DNA from: Dermacentor variabilis
Lineage: Eukaryota; Arthropoda; Arachnida; Ixodida; Ixodidae
NCBI RefSeq assembly: GCF_050947875.1
Contig: NC_134569.1
Coordinates: 205,896,127-205,960,126, forward strand
Length of the DNA stretch: 64,000 bases
Direction: 5' to 3'
The position numbers and the translations under genes are program-made. The first letter of the stretch is position 1. Every line of letters begins with the position of its first letter. Below are positions 1 through 10,767 of this stretch, piece by piece. The notes under the pieces were generated by a model. The model searched no databases and had not been told where the DNA came from. It saw only the letters and a list, made by a program, of their open reading frames with translations.

Positions 1-30
1 CGTTGTCGACTCCCGCCTCCAAATTTATAG

Positions 31-252
31 ATGCACCGATTTGGTCTCGCAATTTCCCCTTTGTGCCATTTTTGCAACTCATTAGACACGATTGAACAGT
101 GTTTACTGGAATGCCCGCATTTATCCTCCCTGAGAAAAGGGACTATGGAAATTACAGTGCTAAGGCTCGCCAAGCCATTGAACACTCAGTTGCTGTCTTT
201 CGGAGTGTCTGTGCTTGAGCACTCACAAAGGAATCTAGACATCGCCATGTAA
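31..252 (+). pseudogene. LINE ORF2 C-terminal zinc-binding tail, relic
   Basis: The frame carries the Cys/His pattern CHFCNSLDTIEQCLLECPH, typical of the zinc-binding segment that follows RNase H in I-like LINE ORF2 proteins. It ends with a stop at 250-252. The rest of the element lies to the left of the window. The second copy at 40245-40671 keeps more of the RNase H end, which supports the identification. Frames are broken in the second copy, so this is a dead fragment rather than a gene. Confidence 0.7.
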
Positions 253-590
253 AAGTTCATTACTGCATCAAACCGACTTCATTGTTGACCATATTATTCA
301 TTTCATTCCTCCTTTATGGCCTCATTTAAACCATATATACTATGTTTGAATGACTGTCTACTTCATTGTTTTTAGCTTCCCTCGCTTTAACTTATTCATC
401 AAAATTACAGATATTTAAACTGATTACCTTAGCACATATGTAAAATTTGCCCTACTTTTGCCAATCCCCGTGAGTGGGTATGCGACAAACACGTCAAGGT
501 TATCATCATCATCATCATCAACTGTTTGCACCACGCGCGCAAGCAGCCAACCCGGCCCCTAGTTATGGCGGCCAACGACGTAGAAAGGCT
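253..590. other. Unassigned, AT-rich; short (CAT)n run
   Basis: No gene was recognised. A short CAT trinucleotide run lies near 501-520. Copy 2 lacks about 150 bases of this stretch: its sequence joins at 40671 to the equivalent of about 405. Confidence 0.5.
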
Positions 591-876
591 TCAAACCGAA
601 GCACAATCTCTGTGGCACGGCAGCGGCCGTCCAAAGGCGCGACAACGGGACGGACGCGATAGTTCAATGGTGAAGTCTGTCCCCCAATAGTGTGGGGTCC
701 GATAAAACAGGATCGAAACTTTTCGGGCAACCCAGGAGCTCGAACAGGGATCCACAGCAACACTTCGTCTCCAGTGTGGAAGGAAACGGCACAAGTGTGA
801 TGCATCATAGAGAGTTTTGCGGTCTTGCTGACTGGCATCGGCGTTGTGGCGGGTGCAGTGGTGACACCGGGCAACG
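563..876 (-). pseudogene. Ty3/gypsy integrase C-terminal fragment
   Basis: On the - strand the frame reads a Gly-Asp-Glu-Val segment (GDEVLLWIPVRAPGL), then a GP..I and NYRV pattern. This is the chromodomain-like C-terminal tail of Ty3/gypsy integrase. The same segment in the element at 14848-15081 has GDEVHLFMPLCTPGL in the matching place, so this is a related but different family. Only about 95 residues remain and no integrase core is visible next to it. It lies in a block that is absent from copy 2. Confidence 0.65.
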
Positions 877-2476
877 CCCGAAACTAACTGCTCACACACT
901 GATGTCGACGAGAGCACCAGCACACCAAAGAAAGAGAGGGCAGAGAGAGTGACCAGTTGACGCCAATACACGAGGAAAAAAATGGCGTGTATTCCGTAGT
1001 GCTTTGCAGGTCGGTGTTTTATGCGACAGTGAGGAATGACGGAATCAAAATGGTATTTAACCGACGTAGTTGCCTCATTCTTCGAGGGTTGTAGCAGAAG
1101 AAGTTGTAGAACACAGAAAGCAATGAACAGACGCGGACGAAGCTGCCCCGTCAACTGATTTCTCTATTGAAGTTCCCGTTCTCTTCATGTCGTCGCCAAA
1201 TCTCGTCCCTTCTAACTTCCTGGGGCTTCGCTATAAAAACGACTTCTTTTGTTGTCAAGGCTACGGATGGTGTGTTTACATACTGCACTGCTGCTAGGCT
1301 TACTTCTAATGCTTCGAGATTCTGTTGACCTAACCTATCGCCACTTATGCCCTCTGCAAGTAGCGCCTATGAAAACAACGCGTGCGCCAAGCGGGAAAGC
1401 GGTAGCGATGCGGACATGGCAAATATTGATGATGCTTACGCAATTATTAATCTCTCAGTTGCGCCATGTTGCGCCTAGGCCACCTAGGCAGCCAGGCGCA
1501 CTGCTTGCTCATTTTTACGAGGTGGGCCGCTCATGATTTGAGCTGTTGCAAGAATGCCGATGTGTTACATGGCCGCTGAGTGCTCGAACACCTAATTGAG
1601 CCCAGGTAACGGTTGCGCAGTACACAGCGCTAAGTACAGGAAGGTCGAGCGGAAGGCCGATTCTAAGGCTACATGTTTGTAACAAAATATAACCAAAGCA
1701 TCCGATACAAATGTCGCCTATTTGTTTGCAACCGTACTAGCCACGTGACGTAGCTCGGTATCGTAGTGTAGAGGGAAAAGAAGACGTTGCTGAATCACAC
1801 ATGCGTCGCGTGAATAGGTGGCGTCTGGTCTCACAACGCATGACGCTGTGGCATTTACATTTACCCTCTTACTCGGTGTTCGGACAGAGGTGTCACTGGG
1901 CAGTGCGTTAATCAACTGGAGCGGTAGTAGTCGCGTTTAAGAGAGCTCGCTCTGCCGTACTAGGTAGAATCCATCAATCTTAAACCCATTTTCATCAGGA
2001 GTTATAAGCCTTACAATTGCGCCATTGGTTGCACAAATTTGACGGTTGGCCGTCTATAGCGCCCCTCCGCGTTCGACCCGTAGGTACCAGAAATGTCGCG
2101 AAAAGTCCCGGGAAGCAAGACGGTGGGATACCAGTCTGCGCTCGGCACCTTTGACTACGGTGGGACACAACGAATAGGGAGCCAGCTCGATTGCAAGGCT
2201 AGGTCGTAGGACCCCCCGCCGCCCTACTAGCTGAATCATAAATCAAGCATCGTAACGAAGCTTCGTAACGCGCGAATAAATGTATTCGGTTATGCGTTAT
2301 TTCTGCGCCTTAGCGCCCATCCCCCCATAGCCGCGCACCCGAGGCGTTTCACGCACATCATTGCAGCTGCACCCCATAATACAGCCTGCCCATTTTTGGG
2401 TTTTTAAGCTGCACTTGGCCGGGGTTGTTGGAGAAGTATGGGAGAGGCCTTTGACCTGCAGTGGGCGTAACCAGGC

Positions 2477-2510
<34 letters not shown>

Positions 2511-2577
2511 GCTGCACTTTCTTTGTTTAGCCCCCAGGGTTTCCAGTCGCTGCTTCCTGCTGCTGGGTTGATTGGTA
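596..2577. mobile_element. About 1.98 kb block present only in copy 1
   Basis: Copy 2 runs from the equivalent of 595 directly into the equivalent of about 2578 (junction near 40862-40868), so this stretch is an insertion in copy 1 or a deletion in copy 2. It contains a gypsy integrase tail at its left end and an RTE-like 3' end with a (TGA)n tail at 2425-2509. Between about 877 and 2424 I see no domain I can name. A TATAAAA at 1231-1237 may belong to an LTR. No convincing target-site duplication was found at the outer edges. Confidence 0.6.
2425..2509 (+). mobile_element. RTE LINE 3' end with (TGA)n tail
   Basis: The sequence ends with a CTGCAGTGGGCGTAACCAGG motif followed by 11 TGA units at 2477-2509. 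The same terminal motif and tail close the longer RTE insertion at 47450-47530. RTE-clade LINEs characteristically end in short tandem repeats rather than poly(A). Only the extreme 3' end is present. Confidence 0.7.
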
Positions 2578-4230
2578 TCTCGGTGGATATATTTGTAGAC
2601 ATATGTGCCAAGGTTACGCGTGCGCCGAATGCAAGTACGAGCAAAGGTGCATAACCTCCACATGCTGACCGACAAAGTAGTGCATGTAAGCGAGCCACTG
2701 TTCTTCGTAATAAAACAATATATCCTACATAAAACAAGAAGGTATGCTCTAAAGCACACTGACCTCTCAATAGAATAGCCTAGCGCAACATAATAATTGG
2801 ATTCCTTGCAGTACTTAATTTTCCTTTATTTAGCCATTTGGTATGTGGCGATGGCTGCGCGCACATTCTTGACCACCCTCCACAACGGGTTTCCGCCAAA
2901 GTGGCATAACATGTACAGAATCTTTAAATGCAGCAAGTCGTTTGTCATACTTATCTACGCCATACACTTGTCACCACCATTTATCATTCACCAAGCGTCA
3001 TACAGCGCTTTTCCCCTCGTCACATCACTCCGCGGGTGTCCCAGTCTGTGCATCCACCAGATACAGGGCTTCCACTACCGTGTAGCTTAGGATCGGTGAA
3101 GGTAATAAGCGTAAAAATATCAAAAAGAAAGAGTTGCACGCTCTATAGGATGAAATAAAAAAACTGCACGCACCGCCGCTAGTTGTATATGATTGAATAC
3201 ATGCCGCTTTGCTGAAGCTTCGCTGCACATGGATTTCAATATGTATGTTGGATCTGCAGAATTTTCGAAACACAATAGAAATTAGCAGCGCAGGGATGTA
3301 GGTATAGGCTTGGAGATGCGCGCCAGCAATTGATATGCGTCGATATACGTTGAAGAATACACGCAGCCCTACATAATATGTGCAGGACAATGACAAGGAC
3401 AATGAAGTACACCAACTGAGTTGTCTCCTCAGTATGCATGAGATAATGAATAACCAATGAAATTCGCGCAATACCGTCATGATGTCAATATTTCACCGTA
3501 CGCACTTGCTGATCATTTATCCCTTAGCTCGTCACAACACACGTTCGCGTGCAAGACTTTCCGCATCACGAGATGGTATATTCGTGCAATTCATTGAAGC
3601 AACAGTCGAACATCTTCGCCCTCTATTTTGTCCTCCTCTCCTCACGAAGAATAGTCAACGAGAACAGCCCCCTCCTCTCCTTACCTCTTTATTCGTCCTT
3701 TCCCGCTCTCTCTTGAGTGTTCACTCTTGTCGCACAACCAGACGCACCAGCTTACTTCTTATTCTGTATTTATTTTGCAACATAAACCGCTCTGAAAATT
3801 CGAATCGTTACTTTATGACTGTATTCTGCGCAAGCCTACATGACTCACTGGGTAGCCTACAATTAGAACTCTTTTTTTGTCATGAATTTACCAATCATCT
3901 CGGTTATTGCACTTCTGTTTTCTTTTTTTGGTGTTCAATACTCTGCACTAACGCCGCCTAATGGGATATTTATGGCATTTTTTATGTTATGTTTTTATTT
4001 AGCATTTCCTGTACTCACCCTTGTTATTCCTTCCTGAAAAGCAGCAGTGATTATAAACGTATTGCTGCACGAAGGAAGCAATGACTATATTATGGTAGCT
4101 ATCCCCATTATGGGGGACTGCCGCGTAACCAGCGGTTAAACGGCTGGACGGAGAGGAAACATGAGAGATACATTAGGGCAGTAAAAAGGTTGAAATTGTA
4201 CAAAAGAAATTAAAGTAGTAAAACTGCTGC
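2578..4230. other. Unassigned, shared by both copies
   Basis: The counterpart is about 40868-42440. Open frames at 2797-3090 and 3479-3961 have no recognised domain. The counterparts differ in frame and length, so coding is not supported. The 3' part (about 3870-4200) has T-rich runs and could be old LINE untranslated sequence. Confidence 0.4.
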
Positions 4231-4234
4231 TAGA

Positions 4235-6400
4235 GACATTTTTTTTTTCAAGACGTATGCCTTATGAAGAGATAGCAAATTTGAAGGGAATAAATTTTAA
4301 TACATTTCAGACTGAAATTTTGCGACACATTCATTAATGAATCAGTAAGTTCACGCGATATTCTGCATGTGTCACAAAGGAACTCGCAGACCGCCACGCA
4401 CACATTCTGTGGCAGAAATTCACTCTGGATGCCTTGAAGGAGAGAAGGTTTAAGTGTTTTTTTTTTCTCTTGATTGTACATCAATGGCTCGTTAATACAA
4501 TATGATCAATGCTTTCACAATCTGTGCACATATAGCATAGAGGGAATGGCGCCAGGCCAACCTGCACACAGAAATAAATATCGAATGGTAGAATATGGAA
4601 TCGTAATTTTGTAAGACTGATTCTCAATTTACGAACTGCACAGCATTGATTGTCCCAAATGAAAAGCAAATAGTTAAAGTATGTTGTTTGGAATGTCTGT
4701 TTTGCAGAGTTTTGCAGAGTATCTAGCCCCGTGATGAAAGCCCAAGTCGGCAGAACATACAGGACTGGTCCATCTAGAGATGTACGCTGTACACTGTTTC
4801 GTTTTATTAGCAAACCACGGTCACCTGGTACACATATCGAGTGGACCAGACCGAATGTCGAAGGGTTTGTGGTTGCATACATTAAAAAGCGTGTTGTCTG
4901 GGGATGAGGTGAGTGCTCTGCAGACTGACACTGAATCGGTCACTTTTACAGCTGTTTTTGAAAACCTAAATTAACTGCTAATAATTCTGTCTCAAATATG
5001 GATGTGACCTCGGGAAATCGCAATGTATAAGACCCGGATAGCTCGTGAGCATTATGTCCCCACCCGCTTTCTCTTCCCACATTGATGCATCCGTCGCTAT
5101 TACACCATTGATTTTTAATTACGCTAAATGCTCTTGTAGCAGGTCGCTTACATATCTAGTCGGCCGGAAATTAGTAGTTGAAGGACATATATCATTAAAT
5201 TTTAGGAGTATTTAAGGGCTTTTTGGAAAAGTATTCTCGCTTAACAGAACTTTTAATGGTCCCACTTGCGCTTGCACAAAAATCATCCAGGTGATTGTAC
5301 AGAGAGGACCCTGTTTTATCAAAGAACGCAGATCTTTCCTTAATAAGTACAAGCTGCGGTCGTCTCAATAAAGATAAGTAAATATTTAAGTAGTCTTTAA
5401 CAGTTAGAAAGCGGAATCTACAAACAAGTGTGGGCAATCGGACTTCTGGATATAATATATTATTAGCAACAACTTTTGGCCCAGAAAGACAAATACGCAT
5501 AGCATCTCACTCTATAACTAGAGCCTAATCTTGTATGCTGGCCCATCGGATAATGAAACGCACCCAAATTCCAATACGGATCGAACATACACTCTACAAA
5601 CCACAATGCCTAGAGCCTGGAGCAGCGCCGAGCGAGAGTGAGAACCATGCCAACTGCGGGTGCTCCCTTAGACATAACAAGTTCGATGCGGTTGCGACAG
5701 CTAAGTTTCGGGTCGTATATAACGCCTACACATTTAATGTAGTTACGCTGAGGGATCTTCTCTTAACTCTATTCAAAGGAGACATTACCAGGTAAAGGGA
5801 AATACAATCAAGCTACTATTGCTAACATTTATTCGCATATTAGGATCGTCAAGCCAATCTTCAAGTATTGATATATATGATTGTAGCGTTCTATGCAACG
5901 GGCAAATGTCACTCGCTGACACAAAGAATGAAACGTCATCTGCATAAACACACACTTGTAGGTGTCAACGCAATGGTACAGAACTCATAATAATAAAGAA
6001 GCAAAATGGGGGTAAGAACGGAACCTTGTGGAACTCCTCCGAACTTATCACATTTTGGCGTCGAAACGCCGCTTTGGGAGCAACAGAAAATTCTATCTTT
6101 TCAGAACTCCCAATATCAACTTCTATAACATGGAGGAAAATTCATGCGCTTTGCAACATTCAGGAGAATGACATGCTCCACACTGACGTATGCCGTTCTT
6201 GTATCAAGAGTTTCCAACACTGCATACTGCGGCCAGTGCCGAGCAAGTTTAATGCATCCCTCAAAATCAACATGTGCGCCCGTCCTGTTCATAGCATGCG
6301 CGCGCGTCTGTTCGTAGTCGTGGCTTTCATCGGGCCACTGTGGACGTTCTCTTTATTCAGGCGTAATATTTGAAGCTGCGGCGCTAGGCGAATACACTTG
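4235..6400 (-). mobile_element. I-like LINE relic with RT, RNase H and zinc tail (copy 1)
   Basis: Read on the - strand the order is RT, RNase H, zinc segment, 3' end, which is the ORF2 order of I-group LINEs. The RT catalytic YADD is encoded at 5934-5945, with a GSVLTPIL motif just before it. The RT thumb-like region is at 5195-5500 and contains LRICLSGP. RNase H remains lie at about 4870-5110, with the FETELLAV glutamate segment and a TDSVSV aspartate segment in another frame. A CYMCTDCESIDH zinc pattern is near 4500-4560. An A-rich 3' end lies at about 4240. Several frameshifts and stops make it non-functional. The same relic is in copy 2. Confidence 0.75.
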
Positions 6401-7024
6401 CTGTTCTACAGAATAGCGGAGAATATCTACAACAACAATATTTGGCCTTCATTTGGCAGAACTATCGAAGCTTAAGGCTGCTGATATTATTACAAAAAAA
6501 GATGGAGTCTCAAATAGGTAACTGCACTGCGAAGTCCAAGTCTACCTGTAAAACACTATAGGCTCTTCATCATGAGCTTACTGAACAAGTTAAGACTGAT
6601 CACTTGAAAATTAACTTTGAGCTCCTAGCGCTAACATAATAAAACATCGAAAATGTTTAGTCTCCGTATTTGAAATCAGGTACGCAACGAGCAACGCGTC
6701 TCCTCCTTTATTTTGTATATAAATATTGCTAAGACCACAAATTAAGCAGATGGACCAACGTCTTTTATTGTTTAATGTAAATGAATAGAGAAGTGCAGGT
6801 CGCGCACTTTGTGATTGTCTCACCGGTCGGGACGGACTGCTAAAGTGTGTCGCGACCAAGAAAGAGGAAAAACGTCAAGGCAGAAGAGAAGACAGGCTAA
6901 ACGGAGTCAACACCTAATTAGACAGAAAATTTAGATAAGAATATGATGAATTAAAGAGTGCTCCAATACACTGCTCCAGGTATCTTGCTCCGTCATAGTT
7001 CCGGTATAACTGCGTAGCACAAAT
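6401..7024. other. Unassigned; probably 3' UTR and downstream flank of gene A
   Basis: No domain was recognised. The part next to 7025 would be the 3' UTR of the - strand gene A. Copy 2 preserves the region at 44640-45265. Confidence 0.4.
6764..6769 (-). terminator. Candidate polyadenylation signal of gene A
   Basis: AATAAA on the - strand lies about 255 bases after the gene A stop codon. It is kept in copy 2 at 44987-44992, about 275 bases after the gene B stop. Another AATAAA lies slightly further downstream, so the choice is uncertain. Confidence 0.35.
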
Positions 7025-7543
7025 CTAAATAGTGGCCGTTATGACGGCGGCGGCGCTGTGTTGGTCCGAGTCATTCGACACGGTGTGACGAGCCACGGAC
7101 TCGGTCGTGGCAGCGGTCTCCTGGGCACCGGGCAGCATCTCCAGTTCCCGCTCGTCAGCGTCCATCGTCGAGAATTCCGCGATGGCGGCCTTGCTTCGCC
7201 CTTTCCGGTAGGTGGCGCTAATGAGCAGGTATAGCCAGAGCAGAAGGAAAATGAGCGCGGCGATCGTGTAACCGGCGCAGAAAAAGTCCACGGCACCTTC
7301 CTCCACACGAACTACGCCTGCGCGTGGCTGCTGCAGGGGAGGCGGCTGTATGTAGCCATGCACCACGACCGCGCTGCCGCGGCCCGAGTACAGGGGGGGC
7401 CTAGCCAGTGGCGCCCTCATTGCGGGTGCCCACAACGACGGCGTCCGACGTTGCAGCGGTAGCTGAGGCCGCAGCACTGGGGGCAGGGCGCCAGGACGAG
7501 CGTACGGACCGCGGCCCTGGCTTCGGCGTGGCGGCTGTTGTTG
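7025..7543 (-). CDS. Gene A exon 2: proline-rich ectodomain, membrane span, cytoplasmic tail
   Basis: The exon starts after a pyrimidine-rich acceptor (TTTTTCTCCCAG on the - strand, AG at 7545-7544) and is in phase 0. It encodes 172 residues and a stop. There is a Pro/Arg-rich stretch of about 85 residues, then one hydrophobic span (TIAALIFLLLWLYLLISAT). A basic stop-transfer follows (YRKGRSK), then an acidic/Ser-Thr tail ending in ITATI. No family was recognised. The homologous exon in gene B differs mainly in the proline-rich part. The span and tail are nearly identical, with one Ala fewer in B, which suggests constraint on the membrane and cytoplasmic parts. The joining to exon 1 is inferred from gene B. 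Confidence 0.62.
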   Translation of the reverse strand, partial: QQQPPRRSQGRGPYARPGALPPVLRPQLPLQRRTPSLWAPAMRAPLARPPLYSGRGSAVVVHGYIQPPPLQQPRAGVVRVEEGAVDFFCAGYTIAALIFLLLWLYLLISATYRKGRSKAAIAEFSTMDADERELEMLPGAQETAATTESVARHTVSNDSDQHSAAAVITATI

Positions 7544-9433
7544 CTGGGAGAAAAATTGTCCGCCGATGTATGTAGTAAAAACCAAAAATTGCTAGCATGG
7601 ATTACACAGAATGATCGGGCAATTTAGCAATACGTAACGAGCGACTACAATTCGAAACAAGCCACGCGTCCTGTCTCTTTGGACGGCTTCACCACAATAG
7701 CAAGGCCATGCTCACGCTATAGCCAATGTCCGGGCCCGCACAAAACAGATGAACGGGATCAAACGCGCTCAAGGCCCGGCTGGATTCGCGCAGCGGTTAC
7801 TAGAAGTAACACCGTTCAGAAATTAAAATTTATCTCTTGCAAGTCCCTTATTCGGTATTACGTGCTAAGCTACCCATACGAATCACACCAACCAACCCAA
7901 ACATTTGCGTTATTCTACTAGCGATAAAGGCGGCTCGGAAATGTGACAATGTCTGTCGAAGTGTACAACAGCAATTGAATAAGGGATGCGATCCGCAGCA
8001 AGCTTTGCCTTTCCAACATCAGTGACGAAGACAAGCTCTCTTTTGGGAACACTGGTTCCAGAGACGATGTCGTGTTCGACGAGCGCCGATTACTTCCAAG
8101 TGTCCGCCTTTCTGCCAATGTGCGAGGTGTGCGTATAGGTTCAGTAATGGTTCAGAAAGATACACGCCGTGGTGCGGCTCGGTGTAAAAGGGGTTCCGCT
8201 GCTGAGCACGCAGTGGCACCTTCAATTGCCTGCTGCGACAGGTTGAAACCAGGTTCATTTTGAAACAACTCTAGAGAAATGTCAGAAACGCTCGTGCCCT
8301 TGAATTTGTGTGCAGTTTAATCAACTGTAGGTAGTATAAACTATAACGATGCTGTCCACTACCGCGTAGCTCATAATGCCCTACCTGATGACTCTCTCTA
8401 TTTCTGGGTGACACTCCCGAACTCCAGCCAATAATCCCCATTGCACGGAAACAGCCATAAACCTCCCGAATATTACACCATATCATAGGCAAAAAATAAT
8501 AAAAAAGAACAGCGTCATGCAGCACAGCCGCATCTAATCCTTCTTATGAGCTAGGAAGCTAGACGAAGTGAGACTTAAATACGCGGCGGGGTAGGTACAG
8601 TGCAGGTCTAAGTCAATTCGCTTCGGATCGACAGCTGTGTTGGGGAGTGCGTTGCATAATGACAGATTTTTTGGGTCAGCTTCGCGGCTGTAGAATATTG
8701 TTATGCGGTGAAGTCTGTTGGTAGCGGGAAGGAGCCACTTTCACCAGACACTCCCCCCGTACCTTAACTATGCACGTGCTCACACGCTGTATGCGATCAG
8801 AATAGGAGCCGCGAGAAGCTTATAACGGTACAAACAGCCATTCATCGCTACGTTTCTGACGTTTCTGTCAACTGGAAATTAAAAACAGCGTTTCATTTTC
8901 TTTGTCGTCGTCGTCTTGCTACCCTCTCATTTTAAAATGCGCACACTCATGGGAACGGCATGCATTTTCAGACTGCACTATAATAGGGATCGGCCGACGT
9001 GCTTACACTTCACTATCCTCGAGCCGGGGAGTCCAGCAGCCCGATATGGAAAGATGCGGTAACTTGCTGAGAAAGTAATTTTCAATAAATTTGAAAATAA
9101 AAGGACAATTTGCTTTGAAACCATACGAGAAGTGCCTTGCTCTCGTTGCTTAAGTGTGAACAAAATTGACGGATTTCTGCGTAACCAGCACGAAACGCTG
9201 CAGCCTACATGCATTCCAGAAAGTTCAGTTAATTCTTCAGAAAAGTAAATGAGAGGTAAATGCTTGCACATCCCCCTCTGTTGCTTTTTAGTCTAAATTT
9301 GGCGCTGTTCAGTACTGTCATAGAGTTTTTCCACACCACCGAACTTATGGGCTTCAAAAACAGCGCTTAATGGATCAGGCTGTCCAGAACGAAAGCTACC
9401 TCGATCAAATTTTAAGTAAAGCGGCCAGCTCAC
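7544..9433 (-). other. Inferred intron of gene A
   Basis: About 1.9 kb of DNA with no recognised gene. Copy 2 has the same interval expanded to about 5.4 kb, and two RTE fragments account for the difference almost exactly. Open frames inside (for example 7679-7921, 8271-8525 and 8978-9271) show no domain and are not kept between copies as coding units. Confidence 0.5.
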
Positions 9434-9889
9434 TCAGCCCTGCTGGTCTTCAGCAGCGACCGCGTGGTGCATTTCGAAAGTCAAAGGCAACACGCGTAGG
9501 TGCTCGTCCGTCTGCTCGACCTCTTCGGGAACGGCGGCTGTTGCCCTAATCTGCTTGGCCCCCGCCCGGTGCTCCCGGCCTCCGGTCTTGTGCTTCGAAA
9601 TCTTCGCCTGATGCGCAGCCGCCACGGTGCCTGCTGCACCCGCCGGCAGGTGGGCATGCTCTTGCAGCGCCGGCGTGAGAAGCACGTCTGTAGGTTTGGG
9701 CACCGCTGCCGCTGCAAATCCTGCCCCAGGATCTTGGGCAAGCAGACCCGGACCGGGAGCATCTGGCACCGCTGCCGCCCCATGCTGCAGCACTTGCGGT
9801 GGAGACTCTTTCCTCTCGCCTCTTGCAGCGAGGACGGCAGGTTGTGGAGGCTGTGCTCCTGCACCTGTGGGGCCTTGCTTTGCAGCCAT
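9434..9889 (-). CDS. Gene A exon 1: Ala/Pro/Gln-rich N-terminal region, donor lost
   Basis: The start is the ATG at 9889, beginning MAAKQGPTGAGAQPPQP, chosen because gene B keeps the same start and the frame matches for 150 residues. There is no signal peptide. The sequence is rich in Ala, Pro, Gln and His with a basic patch near residues 105-125. In gene B the exon ends in GGG followed by GTGAGT. Here the homologous bases are GGG CTGAGT (G to C at 9437), and the frame meets TGA at 9436-9434. A GTGAGC four bases on would come after that stop. Gene A therefore probably gives a 151-residue protein without the membrane span, unless another donor is used. It may be a pseudogene. Confidence 0.55.
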   Translation of the reverse strand: MAAKQGPTGAGAQPPQPAVLAARGERKESPPQVLQHGAAAVPDAPGPGLLAQDPGAGFAAAAVPKPTDVLLTPALQEHAHLPAGAAGTVAAAHQAKISKHKTGGREHRAGAKQIRATAAVPEEVEQTDEHLRVLPLTFEMHHAVAAEDQQG

Positions 9890-10190
9890 CTCGCTGCATA
9901 TGATTAACAATTGTCTTGTCTTCAGGAACGGCGGTCGTTGTTGTTGTTGTAGCCTGTGGCACGTGTGGCTCCTACCCACGGTGGGTGATTGGCCAAGAAA
10001 TGGGTGGGTTATACCAAAATAATATAGAGCATAAATTTCCTAATATCTATTGGAATAGCATTGAATAGGGTGAAATACCGGTTAAAATGTAATCAGGAAG
10101 GCGGTCTGCAAATATTGCTGGCTTCTTCTTCCTCTCTCTCGAATGTCACGCGCACACGAAGGAAATTGATGATGGCTGGAAAAATATCGG
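9890..10190. other. Upstream flank of gene A, unassigned
   Basis: This should contain 5' UTR or promoter of gene A. A possible acceptor-like CAG lies four bases before the start codon, so an upstream noncoding exon is possible. Copy 2 is shorter here by about 150 bases. No clear TATA box was identified on the - strand. Confidence 0.35.
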
Positions 10191-10195
10191 TGTGC

Positions 10196-10345
10196 TCGGC
10201 AAACGGTTTCTGCCGGAGGAGTTCCCACGTGGGATCTCCAACGGCTTGAAACTCCTAAGGACTTCAATAAAGTTCTTGACTGACTGACTGACTGACTGAC
10301 TGACTGACTGACTGACTGACTGACTGACTGACTGACTGACTGTGC
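10196..10345 (+). mobile_element. Short retroposon with (TGAC)n tail, copy 1 only
   Basis: Copy 2 lacks this stretch cleanly (junction near 51814). The insert is bounded by TGTGC at 10191-10195 and again at 10341-10345, which fits a short target-site duplication. It carries AATAAAG just before 16 TGAC units at 10277-10340. The size, polyadenylation-like motif and tandem tail fit a 5'-truncated LINE or a SINE. The family was not recognised. Confidence 0.65.
10277..10340 (+). repeat. (TGAC)16 microsatellite
   Basis: Sixteen uninterrupted tetranucleotide units at the 3' end of the short insert. Absent from copy 2. Confidence 0.95.
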
Positions 10346-10767
10346 TTGGAAAATCAGTTAAGTAGAAAGAAGACAGGGAGGGTATAAAGAGCTTCAATAA
10401 ACCTCTGCGGCCTGCATTCACAAAAAAAAACCACTTTCGCCATAATTCTTATCCACAAAGAGATATTGAGCGACGTTCTACACCAATAATTAGAAGGTAG
10501 CAGTCGTCGTAATAAAGCTGAATAGCAGATGTAGAAAAAAGATAGCACAAGCCTAAGTTCCAACCTCTAGTGAGGGTGATGAAGAAAAACAACAGTTTGA
10601 TGAAGGTGTTTAATTAGCAATGACCTTGTCTGTGCCTGAGCTACCCAACACTTGTACTGCTCAAGTAGCTGGCGGTTTTCCTTTAATCTGTGTCTTTTAC
10701 GGGATTGTCTTTGACCATTTGTTTCAATATCCGTTACCTTGCCAGAGTAATTTCCTATTTCTCTGCA
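10346..10767. other. Unassigned, probable 5' region of the ORF1 element
   Basis: No coding domain was seen. The sequence is shared with 51815-52225 and leads directly into the ORF1 start at 10768, so part of it may be the 5' UTR of that LINE. Confidence 0.4.

Noticed and set aside
1225..1240. TATAAAA as a host gene promoter
   Set aside because: No coding frame with support follows. It may be part of an LTR or chance.
2361..2770. Frames with poly-Asp, poly-Ser or poly-Ile runs near the (TGA)n repeat
   Set aside because: They arise from translating the trinucleotide microsatellite in different frames.
3479..3961. A 160-codon + strand frame resembling a small gene
   Set aside because: No domain was recognised. 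The copy 2 counterpart is split into two frames by indels, which argues against coding.
9500..10022. Long + strand and other-frame - strand ORFs over gene A exon 1 (also at 51286-51835)
   Set aside because: They are shadows of a GC-rich Ala/Pro coding exon. Only the frame starting MAAKQ is supported by the matching start, donor and phase in copy 2.
10277..10340. (TGAC)n considered as a CRISPR-like or minisatellite array
   Set aside because: It is a simple tetranucleotide repeat without spacers, in a retroposon tail.
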